Shown: positions 16,096 through 24,271 of the stretch, one piece after another
How positions within the stretch are numbered: the first letter of the stretch is position 1
Layout: each line of letters starts with the position of its first letter
Assembly: GCF_011045025.1 (NCBI RefSeq)
Contig: NZ_JAAKZX010000030.1
Span: 1-62,306, forward strand
Length of the DNA: 62,306 nt
Reading direction: 5' to 3'
From: Streptomyces ureilyticus
GTDB taxonomy: Bacteria; Actinomycetota; Actinomycetes; Streptomycetales; Streptomycetaceae
Position numbers and translations under genes: made by a program
Notes under the pieces: generated by a model
Seen by the model: only the letters and a program-made list of their open reading frames with translations
Database searches by the model: none
Told to the model about the DNA's origin: nothing

Positions 16096-17358
16096 ATGTT
16101 GTCAGTCGTGGTGCCCTGCTTCAACGAGGAGCAGGTGCTGGAGGCGTTCAACGACGAACTCCACGCGCGGCTCGACGAACTCGGTGAGCCGTATGAGGTG
16201 GTGTTCGTCGACGACGGGTCCACCGACGGCACGCTGTCCCTGCTACGTGCCTTCGCCTTCCGTGACCCTCGCGTCCGCTACCTGTCCCTGTCGCGGAACT
16301 TCGGCAAGGAGGCCGGACTGCTCGCCGGCCTGCGCGAGGCCACCGGGGACCACATCGCCCTCATGGACGCCGACCTCCAGCACCCGCCCGCCCTGCTCGG
16401 CAAGATGGACTTGATCCCCCAGGACAACCCGGTCGCCGACGCGGTCTTCTCCGTCGGCGCCCGCATCCGGCACACCGACACCCCGGGACCGGTACGCGTC
16501 GAACGCTTCCCCGCGCCACCACTGGTGACCGTTCACCCACGTGAAGCGCCCCAACTCCCGCCCGACTCCTCGCCGTTCGCCTACCAGCAGGTGGCACTGG
16601 GACACCAGGTGTACGAGCTGCCGCGGATCTCCTTCGCCGGTGCGCACGGCCCGGAGCCGCGGCGCGCGACAGGCCCGTACCGGCTGACCGTCGCGGGCGC
16701 CCCGTACCGGATCACCGCCCGATGCCGCCCCGGCAGCCGCCTGTACGTCGACGGCTCCTGGACCGACGCCCTGCTCGCGGGCTCCGGCGGAAGGTCCGTA
16801 CGCCTGTGGGGCGAGCGCCCCGAGAAGGCGGTGGCCACCAAGCCGCTCGGCACCGTCCCGGCGGACGGCCGCGTCACGGTCACCATCGCCACGGTGTTCC
16901 AGGACACCGAACTGCCGCGCTCACCCCTGGCCTGCCTGGACCCCGCCGAACTCAGGCGGGCGATCACGGACCTACGAGCCCGGGGCGCCACCCACGTCAC
17001 GGCGGGCGGCCACAGCGTACGGGCCACACTCCCGCCCGGTTCCAGGGGCACGGCCGTCATCGCCACCGCGCGTGTGCCGGGCTGGCGCTGCGCGGTCGAC
17101 GACGGCCCGATGCGCACCCCGCGGAGCCGCCTGGGCCTGATCGCGGTCCCACTGCCGGAGGACGCCGCCGAGCACCAACTCCGCTGCTCCTTCCACCCGC
17201 CCGGCCTGTGCACGGCGTCGGTGGCGACTGCGGGAGCGGTGGTGCTGTTGCTGGGCCTGACCACGTTTGTCCGCCGAAGGGCGCGGCGGCACCCGGATCT
17301 CAGCAGATGCGGCGGTAAGGCAGCCCGGGAAGGAAGCGCTGCCATTCCTCTCGGGTGA
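16096..17358 (+). CDS. Chimeric ORF: GtrB-like glycosyltransferase head fused to YfhO-like tail
   Basis: 420 residues. Residues 1-104 are a family-2 dolichol-phosphate-mannose/GtrB-type transferase: SVVVPCFNEE, VVFVDDGSTDGT near 36, YLSLSRNFGKEAGLLAGL near 62, and the metal-binding DAD at 91-93. The rest of that family (acceptor region and two C-terminal membrane helices) is missing. From about residue 105 the sequence resembles the extracytoplasmic and C-terminal part of large YfhO-type membrane proteins (ADAVFSVGARIRH, SRGTAVIATARVPGWRCAVD, LGLIAVPLP) and ends with one membrane helix near 378-398. In-frame fusion suggests a deletion that removed most of two adjacent genes. Its 3' end overlaps the nSTAND gene by 59 bp. 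Probably inactive as a transferase. Confidence 0.7.
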   Translation: MLSVVVPCFNEEQVLEAFNDELHARLDELGEPYEVVFVDDGSTDGTLSLLRAFAFRDPRVRYLSLSRNFGKEAGLLAGLREATGDHIALMDADLQHPPALLGKMDLIPQDNPVADAVFSVGARIRHTDTPGPVRVERFPAPPLVTVHPREAPQLPPDSSPFAYQQVALGHQVYELPRISFAGAHGPEPRRATGPYRLTVAGAPYRITARCRPGSRLYVDGSWTDALLAGSGGRSVRLWGERPEKAVATKPLGTVPADGRVTVTIATVFQDTELPRSPLACLDPAELRRAITDLRARGATHVTAGGHSVRATLPPGSRGTAVIATARVPGWRCAVDDGPMRTPRSRLGLIAVPLPEDAAEHQLRCSFHPPGLCTASVATAGAVVLLLGLTTFVRRRARRHPDLSRCGGKAAREGSAAIPLG

Positions 17359-20300
17359 GGTTCTGGTCGAGGGTGGCGCACAGTTGCGTTGTCACGCGGT
17401 GTGGGTCGGTGGTCCAGAGGCGGGCCGTGTGGTCGTCGGCCGCGGTGGCGAGGGTGCGGCCGTCGGGGCTGAACGCGAGTGCGGTGACCAGGTCGGTGTG
17501 GCCGGAGAGCGTGGCCAGGATCTCGCGGTCGGTGGTGTCCCACAGGGTGACCGCGTTGTAGGCGCCGGCCGTGGCGAGCGTACGGCCGTCCGGGGCGAAG
17601 GCCACGGCCAGGGCGGGGCCGGTGTTTCCGTCGAGGGTGGCCCTGCGCGTGCGGTCGGCCATGTTCCAGAGGATCGCGCGCTGGTCCCGCCCGGCGGTGG
17701 CGAGGGTGCGGCCGTCGGGGCTGAACGCGGCATCCGTCACCCAGCCCCGGTGCCCGCGGAGCGTCTCCAGGCGGGTGCGCCGGGCCACGTCCCACACGAT
17801 CGCCCCGCTGGAGTGCGTGCTGACCAGGAGACGGCCGTCGGGGCTGAAGGTCACGGAGTTGCTCCAGCGCGCTTTGCTTTCGAACTTGGCCACCTGGGAG
17901 CGGCGTTGGGCATCCCACAGCAGCACCCGGCCGTCGAATCCGACGGTCGCGACCATGCGGCCGTCCGGGCTGAAGTCGACGCCCATGACCCGGCCGGTAT
18001 GGCCGTCGGTGAGCCGTACGGGAGGGCTGCCCGGTTTCCACAGCGTGAGCGTGGAGCCCTCGGTCCCCCGCCCGGGATCGCCGGTCGCCGCGGCTACGGT
18101 GCGGCCGTCGGGGCTGAACGCCACGGCGTGCACCGGCCCCTTCCCCCGTTCCAGCGTGGCTTGGCGGGTGCGGCGCCGGGCGTCCCACAGCACCAGGGTT
18201 CCGTCGTCGCCCGCCGTGGCGACCGAGGCGCCGTCGGGGCTGAACGCCACATCGTTCAGCTGGTTGTCGTGCCCGGACAGCGGGATGCGCGCGGGGTCCC
18301 ACAGGACGACCCGCCCGCTCTCGTCGCCCGAGGCCAGTACGGTGCCGCGCGGGTGGAAGGCGAGCCCGTACACATTGCTGGTGTGCCCGGTGAGGGCGGC
18401 CTTGCGGATCCGGCGCTCCATGTCCCAGAGGACGACCGTCCTGTCGTCGCCCGCGGTGACCAGCGTCTGCCCGTCGGGACTGAACGCGAGAGCCCTGACC
18501 CGCTTGGTACGCCCGGTCAACTCGGCCTCACGCTCACGGTCCGCCACATCCCACAGCCGGACGGTGTGGTCCTGCCCGGCCGTGGCGACCAGCCGCCCGT
18601 CGGGGCTGAACGCCACCGTGTCGACGGACCCCGTATGGCCCTTCATCGCGGCGAGCGGCTCACCGTCGTCGGCCGACCACAACCGCACCACCCCGTCGTC
18701 GCCCACCGCCGCGACCGTACGACCGTCCGGGCTGACGGCCACCGCGTTCACCCCGCCGTCAGGAACGGTGAGTGTCTCCCGCGCCGTCCGCCGCCCGAGG
18801 TCCCACAGCCGTACGGTGCCGTCGTCGGCCGCGCTCGCCGCCGTACGGCCGTCCGGGCTGAACGCGACGCTCCGTACGGGCCCCTTGTGCCCGCGCAGCG
18901 TCGTCTTCGTGCGCCGGCGCACATCCCAGAGGTCCACGTCCGCGTCGTTCCCGCCGGTGGCCAGCAGTCGCCCGTCCGGACTGAACGCCACGGCCCGCAG
19001 CGGGGTGTCGTGACCGGTGAGCCTGGCGAGGGGCCGCCGGGTGCCGCGGTCGGGATCCCAGAGGCGCACTTCGTCACCGCTCGCGGCGGCCAGGGTGCCG
19101 TCCGGGGCGACGGCGACACCGGACACCGCACCCGGGTGCGCGGGGATGTCGGTCCGGTACGACTGGTGCGTGGACATGGTGAGCAGTGCGCCGCGTGCCT
19201 CGGAGGTCGGGGCCGTACGGTACGCCTCGGTGGCCAGCAGCATGGCGGTACCCGGCTGGGAGTCGGCCAACTCCAGTGCCTGTGAGGCAAGTTGACGGGA
19301 GACGGCGTCCTGCCGGGACGTAACGGCCTGCCGCCGCTGCTGGAGGGCCAGCACGCCGATGCTCGTCACCGCGACCAGCAGCACCGCGAGGGCGATCGCC
19401 AGGGAGCGCAGTCGGCGGCTCCGGCGCAGGACCGCGCGCCGCTCCTCGTCCCGCGCCGCGAGGCCCGCCGTCAGGAACGCGGCCTCCCGCTCGGTGAGGT
19501 CGCCCTCGCGGCCCTGCCCGAAGTGCTCCTCGGCGAGGGCCAGGCGACTGCCCCGGTACAGGGCGCCGGGGTCGCGCCCGAGCGCCTCCCACTCCGCGGC
19601 GGCGGCAGCCAGCCGCCGGTGGATCAGGAGGCGCTCGCGGTCCTCCTCGATCCAGCCGCGCAGCCGGGGCCAGGAGGTGATCAGCGCCTCGTGCGCGACA
19701 TCCACGGTGCCGTCGTCGAGGGTCAACAGCCGGGCTCGCACGAGGAGTTCGAGTACGGCTTCCGTGTCCCCGTCGTCGTTTCCGGTATCCAGTTCCGCGC
19801 GGTCGACGGTGCGCCGGGTGTCCTCCGTCCCCTCGTCGGGAGTGACCAGGTGCAGCAGGATGCGGCGGGCGCGCTCGGCCTGCCGGGGCGGGAGCCGCTG
19901 ATAGGCCTCTTCGGCCGTACGGGCGACGGCGCCGCGCACTCCGCCCGCGGCCTCGTACCCCTCCAGATCCAGCCGACCGCTCCTGCGCCGGCGCCACGTC
20001 TCCAGCAGTGCGTGCGACATGAGCGGCAGCGCGCCGGGCTCGCCGCTGACCTCCTCGACGATCCGCGCGGTCAGGGCCCGTTCCACGGTCAGATGCGCGG
20101 ACGCGGCCGGTCTGACCACGGACTCCCGCAACTCCCGCGGTGTCATCGGCCCGACCAGCAGGGTGGCCGCTCGCAGCGCTTCGGCGAGCCCCGGGTACCC
20201 GGCACAGTGCCCGAAGAAGTCCGCCCGTACGGCGATGACGACCCGCAACCGCCGCTCGGGCCGCAGCGCGGCCAGCAGCAGTTCGACGAACTCCGCCCGC

Positions 20301-20974
20301 TCGGCCGCGTCGCGGCACAGCGTGAAGACCTCTTCGAACTGGTCGACGACCACGACGGTGTCGGCGGTTTCAGGGGTGTCGGCGGTGTCGGTTCCCGAGC
20401 CGTCCGCGGTGAGCAGATGGCCATGCGTACGGGCGGGCCGGGGCCCGGGCGCGAAGATCCGGATCGCGGCCGGCCGTTCCTCCGCCGAGGTACTGCCACG
20501 CAACGCCGGGATCAACCCGGCCCGCAGCAACGAGGACTTCCCACTCCCGGAGGCTCCGACGACGGCGACGAGGCGACGCGCCCAGGTGAGTTCCGTGAGC
20601 TGCGCGGTCAGCCGCTCCCGCCCGAAGAACCGCTCCTGATCCTCCGGCTGGAACCGCCGCAGCCCCGGATACGGCGAAACGCCGTCGTCCTCGGCGTACG
20701 ACTCCACCCGCTGGGCCGCCGCTTCCCGCCAACGCCGCTCCCACTCCCGCCGATCGCCGCCGCACGCGGCCACGTAGGCCAGGGTGACGGCCAGCGAGGG
20801 CAGCTTCCGCCCCGCGGCGGCCTGCGCCAGAGTCGCCGTGGCGTACGGCGCCTTGCGCGCCATGTCCCGATACGTCGGCGCCCCGGCCTCCCGCCGCAGC
20901 TTGCGCAACTCATAAGCGAACCGCTGCACCGGCCCTTCCGCCGGATCCAGCGGGCTCTCCACACGTCCAGGCAT
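17300..20974 (-). CDS. HTH-nSTAND NTPase-WD40 signalling protein
   Basis: 1224 residues. An N-terminal helix-turn-helix-like domain (about 17-95, FAYELRKLRREAGAPTYRDMARK) is followed by an nSTAND1 P-loop NTPase (SPYPGLRRFQPEDQERFFGR near 100, Walker A VVGASGSGKSSLLRAGLIPA near 138, Walker B TVVVVDQFEEVF near 205). Then come winged-helix and helical regions, one membrane helix (SLAIALAVLLVAVTSIGVLAL near 530), and 14 WD40 repeats, counted by the FSPDGR/LWD pattern, enough for two seven-bladed propellers. STAND ATPases are signal-activated switches; WD40 domains usually sense or scaffold. Such proteins are numerous in Streptomyces, and most have no known trigger. No obvious effector enzyme domain is seen. 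Confidence 0.9.
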   Translation of the reverse strand: MPGRVESPLDPAEGPVQRFAYELRKLRREAGAPTYRDMARKAPYATATLAQAAAGRKLPSLAVTLAYVAACGGDRREWERRWREAAAQRVESYAEDDGVSPYPGLRRFQPEDQERFFGRERLTAQLTELTWARRLVAVVGASGSGKSSLLRAGLIPALRGSTSAEERPAAIRIFAPGPRPARTHGHLLTADGSGTDTADTPETADTVVVVDQFEEVFTLCRDAAERAEFVELLLAALRPERRLRVVIAVRADFFGHCAGYPGLAEALRAATLLVGPMTPRELRESVVRPAASAHLTVERALTARIVEEVSGEPGALPLMSHALLETWRRRRSGRLDLEGYEAAGGVRGAVARTAEEAYQRLPPRQAERARRILLHLVTPDEGTEDTRRTVDRAELDTGNDDGDTEAVLELLVRARLLTLDDGTVDVAHEALITSWPRLRGWIEEDRERLLIHRRLAAAAAEWEALGRDPGALYRGSRLALAEEHFGQGREGDLTEREAAFLTAGLAARDEERRAVLRRSRRLRSLAIALAVLLVAVTSIGVLALQQRRQAVTSRQDAVSRQLASQALELADSQPGTAMLLATEAYRTAPTSEARGALLTMSTHQSYRTDIPAHPGAVSGVAVAPDGTLAAASGDEVRLWDPDRGTRRPLARLTGHDTPLRAVAFSPDGRLLATGGNDADVDLWDVRRRTKTTLRGHKGPVRSVAFSPDGRTAASAADDGTVRLWDLGRRTARETLTVPDGGVNAVAVSPDGRTVAAVGDDGVVRLWSADDGEPLAAMKGHTGSVDTVAFSPDGRLVATAGQDHTVRLWDVADREREAELTGRTKRVRALAFSPDGQTLVTAGDDRTVVLWDMERRIRKAALTGHTSNVYGLAFHPRGTVLASGDESGRVVLWDPARIPLSGHDNQLNDVAFSPDGASVATAGDDGTLVLWDARRRTRQATLERGKGPVHAVAFSPDGRTVAAATGDPGRGTEGSTLTLWKPGSPPVRLTDGHTGRVMGVDFSPDGRMVATVGFDGRVLLWDAQRRSQVAKFESKARWSNSVTFSPDGRLLVSTHSSGAIVWDVARRTRLETLRGHRGWVTDAAFSPDGRTLATAGRDQRAILWNMADRTRRATLDGNTGPALAVAFAPDGRTLATAGAYNAVTLWDTTDREILATLSGHTDLVTALAFSPDGRTLATAADDHTARLWTTDPHRVTTQLCATLDQNLTREEWQRFLPGLPYRRIC

Positions 20975-21090
20975 GGCGTCCCGTTCCCCCGTACGAACTC
21001 GCCGCCACGCTATGCCCTTTTGTCCCCTCCCTGAACGGGCCTTACAGACAATTCACAGTTTCTCAAGGGTCGTTGACACCCGCACGCGGC

Positions 21091-21122
21091 GGTAGGGGCA
21101 CCGGGTTTCGGGTGCCCCTACC
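21091..21122 (-). terminator. Terminator of PepSY gene
   Basis: GGTAGGGGCACC (21091-21102) pairs perfectly with GGTGCCCCTACC (21111-21122) around an 8-nt loop, 25 bp beyond the stop codon of the minus-strand PepSY gene and upstream of the nSTAND gene. Confidence 0.8.
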
Positions 21123-21146
21123 TGTGGGGTGGTTCGTGGGCCTCGG

Positions 21147-21839
21147 TCAGTCGTTCGTGCGGTCCGCGGTGACCTTGCCGGAGTTGGGGTTCACGCGCCA
21201 GTCGCTGCCGGTGCCGTCGGCGGCCGTGGTGTCGACCTCCCAGGCCTGGTCCTTGCTCTCCTCGTCGAGGCCGACGGAGGTCACCGTGCCCTTGGCGGCG
21301 GCGGCTTCGGCGGCCTCGGCGGCGGTCACGGAGCTGCCCTTCAGGGCGGCACGGATCTGCGCCGTTTCGGCGGCGTCGTCACCGTCCTCGTCCTTCTCGG
21401 TGTGCGAGCCGAGGACCTTGCCCTTGGCGGGGTCGATCTGGATGCTGTGCCAGGCGCCGCCCTTGGTCAGTACGTCGACGTCCCACACGTGGGCCGTGCC
21501 CTCGTCGTCCAGGTCGGCCGAGACCGCCGTACCGTTCGTGTGCTTCAGCGCCGCCTTGATCGCGTCGGCGGCGGTGATCTGCCCGGCCTTCGCGTCGGCG
21601 GCGTTCTCGGCCTTGTCCCCGGCGTCCTCGTCCTTGTCGCGGGCGGCCTGGTCCTCGGCCCCGTCCTGGGCCTTGTCGCCGGTGTCGTCGGCGGCGCCGC
21701 GGTCGTTGTCGTCGTTCGACACCGACACGGTCTTCTTCGCCGGCGCCTCGTCGTCACCCGTGACCGCGAGGGCGGTCGCGGTGCCGCCGCCGATCAGGGC
21801 GACGGCCGCGATGGTGGCGATTACGACGTTGCGCTGCAT
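21147..21839 (-). CDS. Secreted/anchored protein with two PepSY domains
   Basis: 230 residues. An N-terminal helix (VVIATIAAVALIGGGTATALAV, residues 4-25) acts as signal or anchor. It is followed by a long acidic Asp/Ala/Lys-rich linker (about 27-85), then two PepSY domains (ITAADAIKAALKHTNGTAVSADLD to DPAKGKVLGSHTE; then IRAALKGSSVTAAEAAEAAAAK to NPNSGKVTADRTND). PepSY proteins sit outside the membrane and are thought to inhibit proteases or help sense the cell surface. ATG 21839 follows GGAGGAATCC; an in-frame ATG at 21869 lacks one. It is divergent from a histidine kinase gene, and PepSY genes are often targets of the neighbouring two-component system. Confidence 0.88.
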   Translation of the reverse strand: MQRNVVIATIAAVALIGGGTATALAVTGDDEAPAKKTVSVSNDDNDRGAADDTGDKAQDGAEDQAARDKDEDAGDKAENAADAKAGQITAADAIKAALKHTNGTAVSADLDDEGTAHVWDVDVLTKGGAWHSIQIDPAKGKVLGSHTEKDEDGDDAAETAQIRAALKGSSVTAAEAAEAAAAKGTVTSVGLDEESKDQAWEVDTTAADGTGSDWRVNPNSGKVTADRTND

Positions 21840-21858
21840 GGGATTCCTCCGGGATGTG

Positions 21859-21874
21859 ACTGGTTGCAACCAGT
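21859..21874. promoter_or_regulatory. Perfect 16-bp palindrome before PepSY gene
   Basis: ACTGGTTGCAACCAGT reads the same on both strands. A half-site-like GGTTGCAGAT lies further out at about 21891. It is 20 bp upstream of the PepSY start codon, so a bound protein would block or control the PepSY transcript. Confidence 0.55.
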
Positions 21875-21966
21875 AATGGGTGGTGTTGCCGGTTGCAGAT
21901 GGCTTGTTTGCCTCGTCTGTCTCGTCTGCTTGCGGCGGGAACCAATCTGGCCGATCGAGGCTGAAG

Positions 21967-22002
21967 CGAACCTGAAGCGGCCTGAAGGCCGCTTCAGGTT
22001 CG
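21967..22002. promoter_or_regulatory. Perfect 16-bp inverted repeat with phased CTGAA repeats
   Basis: CGAACCTGAAGCGGCC (21967-21982) and its exact complement (21987-22002) flank TGAA. Direct repeats CTGAAGCG, CTGAAGCG and CTGAAGGC begin at 21961, 21972 and 21982 (11- and 10-bp steps), the arrangement used by OmpR/PhoB-type response regulators. It lies between the divergent PepSY and histidine kinase genes, 70 bp before the kinase start, so I read it as an operator rather than a terminator. Confidence 0.55.
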
Positions 22003-22070
22003 GTTTGCCAAGCTGCATGTATGCACCCACCCGACCCGCGCCCATCGCGATCCAGACTGGAGGCCCGCCC

Positions 22071-23540
22071 GTGAAGCGCCGACTCGCCTCCGTGAGGGCC
22101 CGCGCCACCCTCGCCGCGACGGTCGTCGTCGCCATAGCCCTGGTCGTCGCGGGCACCGCGGTACTGCTCTCGCTGCGGTTCAGCCTCACCGACAAGACGG
22201 ATGCCGAGGCCGACTCCGTGGCCCGCAACGCCGCCTCGGCGCTGGCGAACGGCTTCGCGTACGACGAGCTGAACCTGCCGGACGGCGACGAGAACCCCGT
22301 CGAGGTCCTGGACCGGAACGAGAAGCCCGTCGCGTTCGGCGAGGACGTCGAGGCCATGAACGTGACCGCCGTCGCCTCGGAGCGGCTGAACTCCGAGACC
22401 AACGACGACGCAGACGACGCGGCGGAGGGCGACCGGGAGGCGGAGGACAACGACACGCTCTCCGCCGGGGAGATCACCGACGAGACCTGGTACGGCGAGG
22501 GCACCGCGACCGTCGAGGGGAAGACGGCGGACTACCGGTTCGCCGCGGTCGACGTGATCACACCGGGTGGTGTCCTGCTCACCGTCTACGCGGGCGCCCC
22601 GCTCTCCACCGAGGAGGAGGCCGTCGACACCGCGTTGACGACGATGCTCATAGGGCTGCCTCTGCTGCTGCTGACGGTCAGCGGGGTGACGTACGTCGTC
22701 ACCAGGCGGGCGCTGCGCCCGGTCGAGGGCATCCGCGCCGAGATGGCCGCCATCACGGCCTCCGAGGACCTGTCACGGCGCGTCCCCGAGCCGGACACCC
22801 ACGACGAGATCGCCCGCCTGGCCCGTACGACGAACGAGACCCTCGCCGCCCTGGAGACCTCGGTCGAGCGACAGCGCGCCTTCGTCGCCGACGCCTCGCA
22901 CGAGTTGCGGAGCCCCATCGCGTCCCTGCGCACCCAGCTCGAAGTGGGCGCCGCACACCCGGAGTTGCTGGACCTGGACGGGGCCGTCGAGGACACCGTA
23001 CGACTGCAGAGCCTCGCCGCCGACCTGCTGCTGCTCGCCCGACTGGACGCGGGGGAGCGGCCCCCGCCGGACGCGCGCTTCGACCTGGCGAAGGCCGTGG
23101 TGGAGGGGGTGTCCTCCCGGCACGGAGTGACACTCGAGAGCGTCAAGTCCGTGGAGGTACGCGGCTCCCGCAACCAGATCTGCCGTGTCCTCGGCAACCT
23201 CCTGGACAACGCCCGCCGCCACGCCCGCGACCGCGTCGCCGTCACCCTGCGCACGGACGCCGGCCAGGCGGTCCTCCAGGTCGCCGACGACGGCTCGGGC
23301 GTACCGCTCGCCGACCGCGACCGCATCTTCGAACGCTTCGTCCGCCTCGACGACTCCCGAGCCCGAGACGACGGCGGCGCCGGCCTGGGCCTCGCCATCG
23401 CCAAGGACATCGCCACACGCCACGGAGGCACCCTGACCGTCACCGACGCCCCCGGCGGAGGTGCCTTGTTCGAACTGAGGCTGCCGCTCACCGGCCGGAC
23501 GAGCGCCGCGGCCACACCGGAGCCGAATGCGAGGCCTTAA
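22071..23540 (+). CDS. Sensor histidine kinase without adjacent response regulator
   Basis: About 489 residues. Two membrane helices (residues about 12-34, and TMLIGLPLLLLTVSGVTYVV near 190) flank an acidic extracytoplasmic domain of about 150 residues. HAMP region follows, then HisKA with the phospho-acceptor in ADASHELRSPIASLRTQLE, N-box LGNLLDNARRHAR, G1 VADDGSGVP and G2 GGAGLGLAIAKDIATRHGG. Start is GTG 22071 after TGGAGGC; ATG 22017 is in frame but lacks a ribosome site. Usually an OmpR-type regulator gene precedes this kind of kinase; none is present between it and the PepSY gene or downstream. It may talk to a distant regulator. Confidence 0.88.
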   Translation: MKRRLASVRARATLAATVVVAIALVVAGTAVLLSLRFSLTDKTDAEADSVARNAASALANGFAYDELNLPDGDENPVEVLDRNEKPVAFGEDVEAMNVTAVASERLNSETNDDADDAAEGDREAEDNDTLSAGEITDETWYGEGTATVEGKTADYRFAAVDVITPGGVLLTVYAGAPLSTEEEAVDTALTTMLIGLPLLLLTVSGVTYVVTRRALRPVEGIRAEMAAITASEDLSRRVPEPDTHDEIARLARTTNETLAALETSVERQRAFVADASHELRSPIASLRTQLEVGAAHPELLDLDGAVEDTVRLQSLAADLLLLARLDAGERPPPDARFDLAKAVVEGVSSRHGVTLESVKSVEVRGSRNQICRVLGNLLDNARRHARDRVAVTLRTDAGQAVLQVADDGSGVPLADRDRIFERFVRLDDSRARDDGGAGLGLAIAKDIATRHGGTLTVTDAPGGGALFELRLPLTGRTSAAATPEPNARP

Positions 23541-23587
23541 CCGTCGACGGCGGTCCGCTTAACCCTCTCCTCCCTAGCGTTCGCGTC

Positions 23588-24271
23588 ATGAACAGCACAG
23601 GAAACTTCGGAGAGTTGGCCGCCCATCTCGGGCTCGATCTCATCGCCGTGACATTGCTGACGTGCGGCGTCTTCCACCCACGGCACCGCCGGCGCGAACT
23701 GGTGCCCGCCTATCTCGCGCTCAACGTCGCCCTGTTCGCGGTCGTCGCCGCACTGGGCCGCGTAGGGAACAACGGAGGGCTGGCGCTGGGGTTCGGGCTC
23801 TTCGGCGTCCTGTCGATCGTCCGGCTGCGGTCCGACTCGGTACGGCACCAGGAGGTGGCGTACTACTTCACGACCCTGGTCCTCGGCCTGCTGTGCGGGC
23901 TCCCTGGGCTGGGACTGGACGTGGCCGCCGGGCTCGCGTGCGTGCTGCTGCTCGTTCTGTACGCGGCAGACCACCCACGCCTGTACGCGCGTGAGCGGCG
24001 CACGGTCGTCACGCTGGACGCGGTGTACGAGGACGAGGACGCCCTCCGCGCCGAACTGCGGCGCCGGCTCGGGGAACCGTACGGCTGGACGGTGCGCGAG
24101 GTGGACTACGTGCGGGACCTGACCGTGGTGGAGGTGCGGTACCGGGAGCCGGGGAGCGCCGGAGCGCCGCGTACGGTCCGTGCCTCCCGTACGGCCCTCG
24201 CGCCGGGCGCGTCGAACCCGTCCGCAGTGCCCGGGCCGCGCCCCGCGACGAGGGAGCCCGCCCCGTGGTGA
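23588..24271 (+). CDS. DUF4956 membrane protein
   Basis: 227 residues with about four hydrophobic segments in the first 130 residues (LDLIAVTLLTCGVF, YLALNVALFAVVAALG, GLALGFGLFGVLSIVRLR, LDVAAGLACVLLLVLYAA). The conserved FGLFGVLSIVRLRSD region is the DUF4956 hallmark. The C-terminal half is a soluble cytosolic domain, ending in a Pro/Ala-rich tail. DUF4956 genes are regularly paired with VTC-domain genes, as here, where the stop overlaps the start of the VTC gene. A role in making or moving polyphosphate-like polymer across the membrane is inferred from that partnership only. Confidence 0.85.
   Translation: MNSTGNFGELAAHLGLDLIAVTLLTCGVFHPRHRRRELVPAYLALNVALFAVVAALGRVGNNGGLALGFGLFGVLSIVRLRSDSVRHQEVAYYFTTLVLGLLCGLPGLGLDVAAGLACVLLLVLYAADHPRLYARERRTVVTLDAVYEDEDALRAELRRRLGEPYGWTVREVDYVRDLTVVEVRYREPGSAGAPRTVRASRTALAPGASNPSAVPGPRPATREPAPW

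Noticed and set aside
17267..19285. Large plus-strand frame opposite the WD40 region
   Set aside because: Antisense image of the repeated WD40 codons, which explains its apparent periodic repeats.
21967..22002. Terminator
   Set aside because: It lies between the starts of two divergent genes, not after a gene, and contains phased direct repeats typical of regulator binding.
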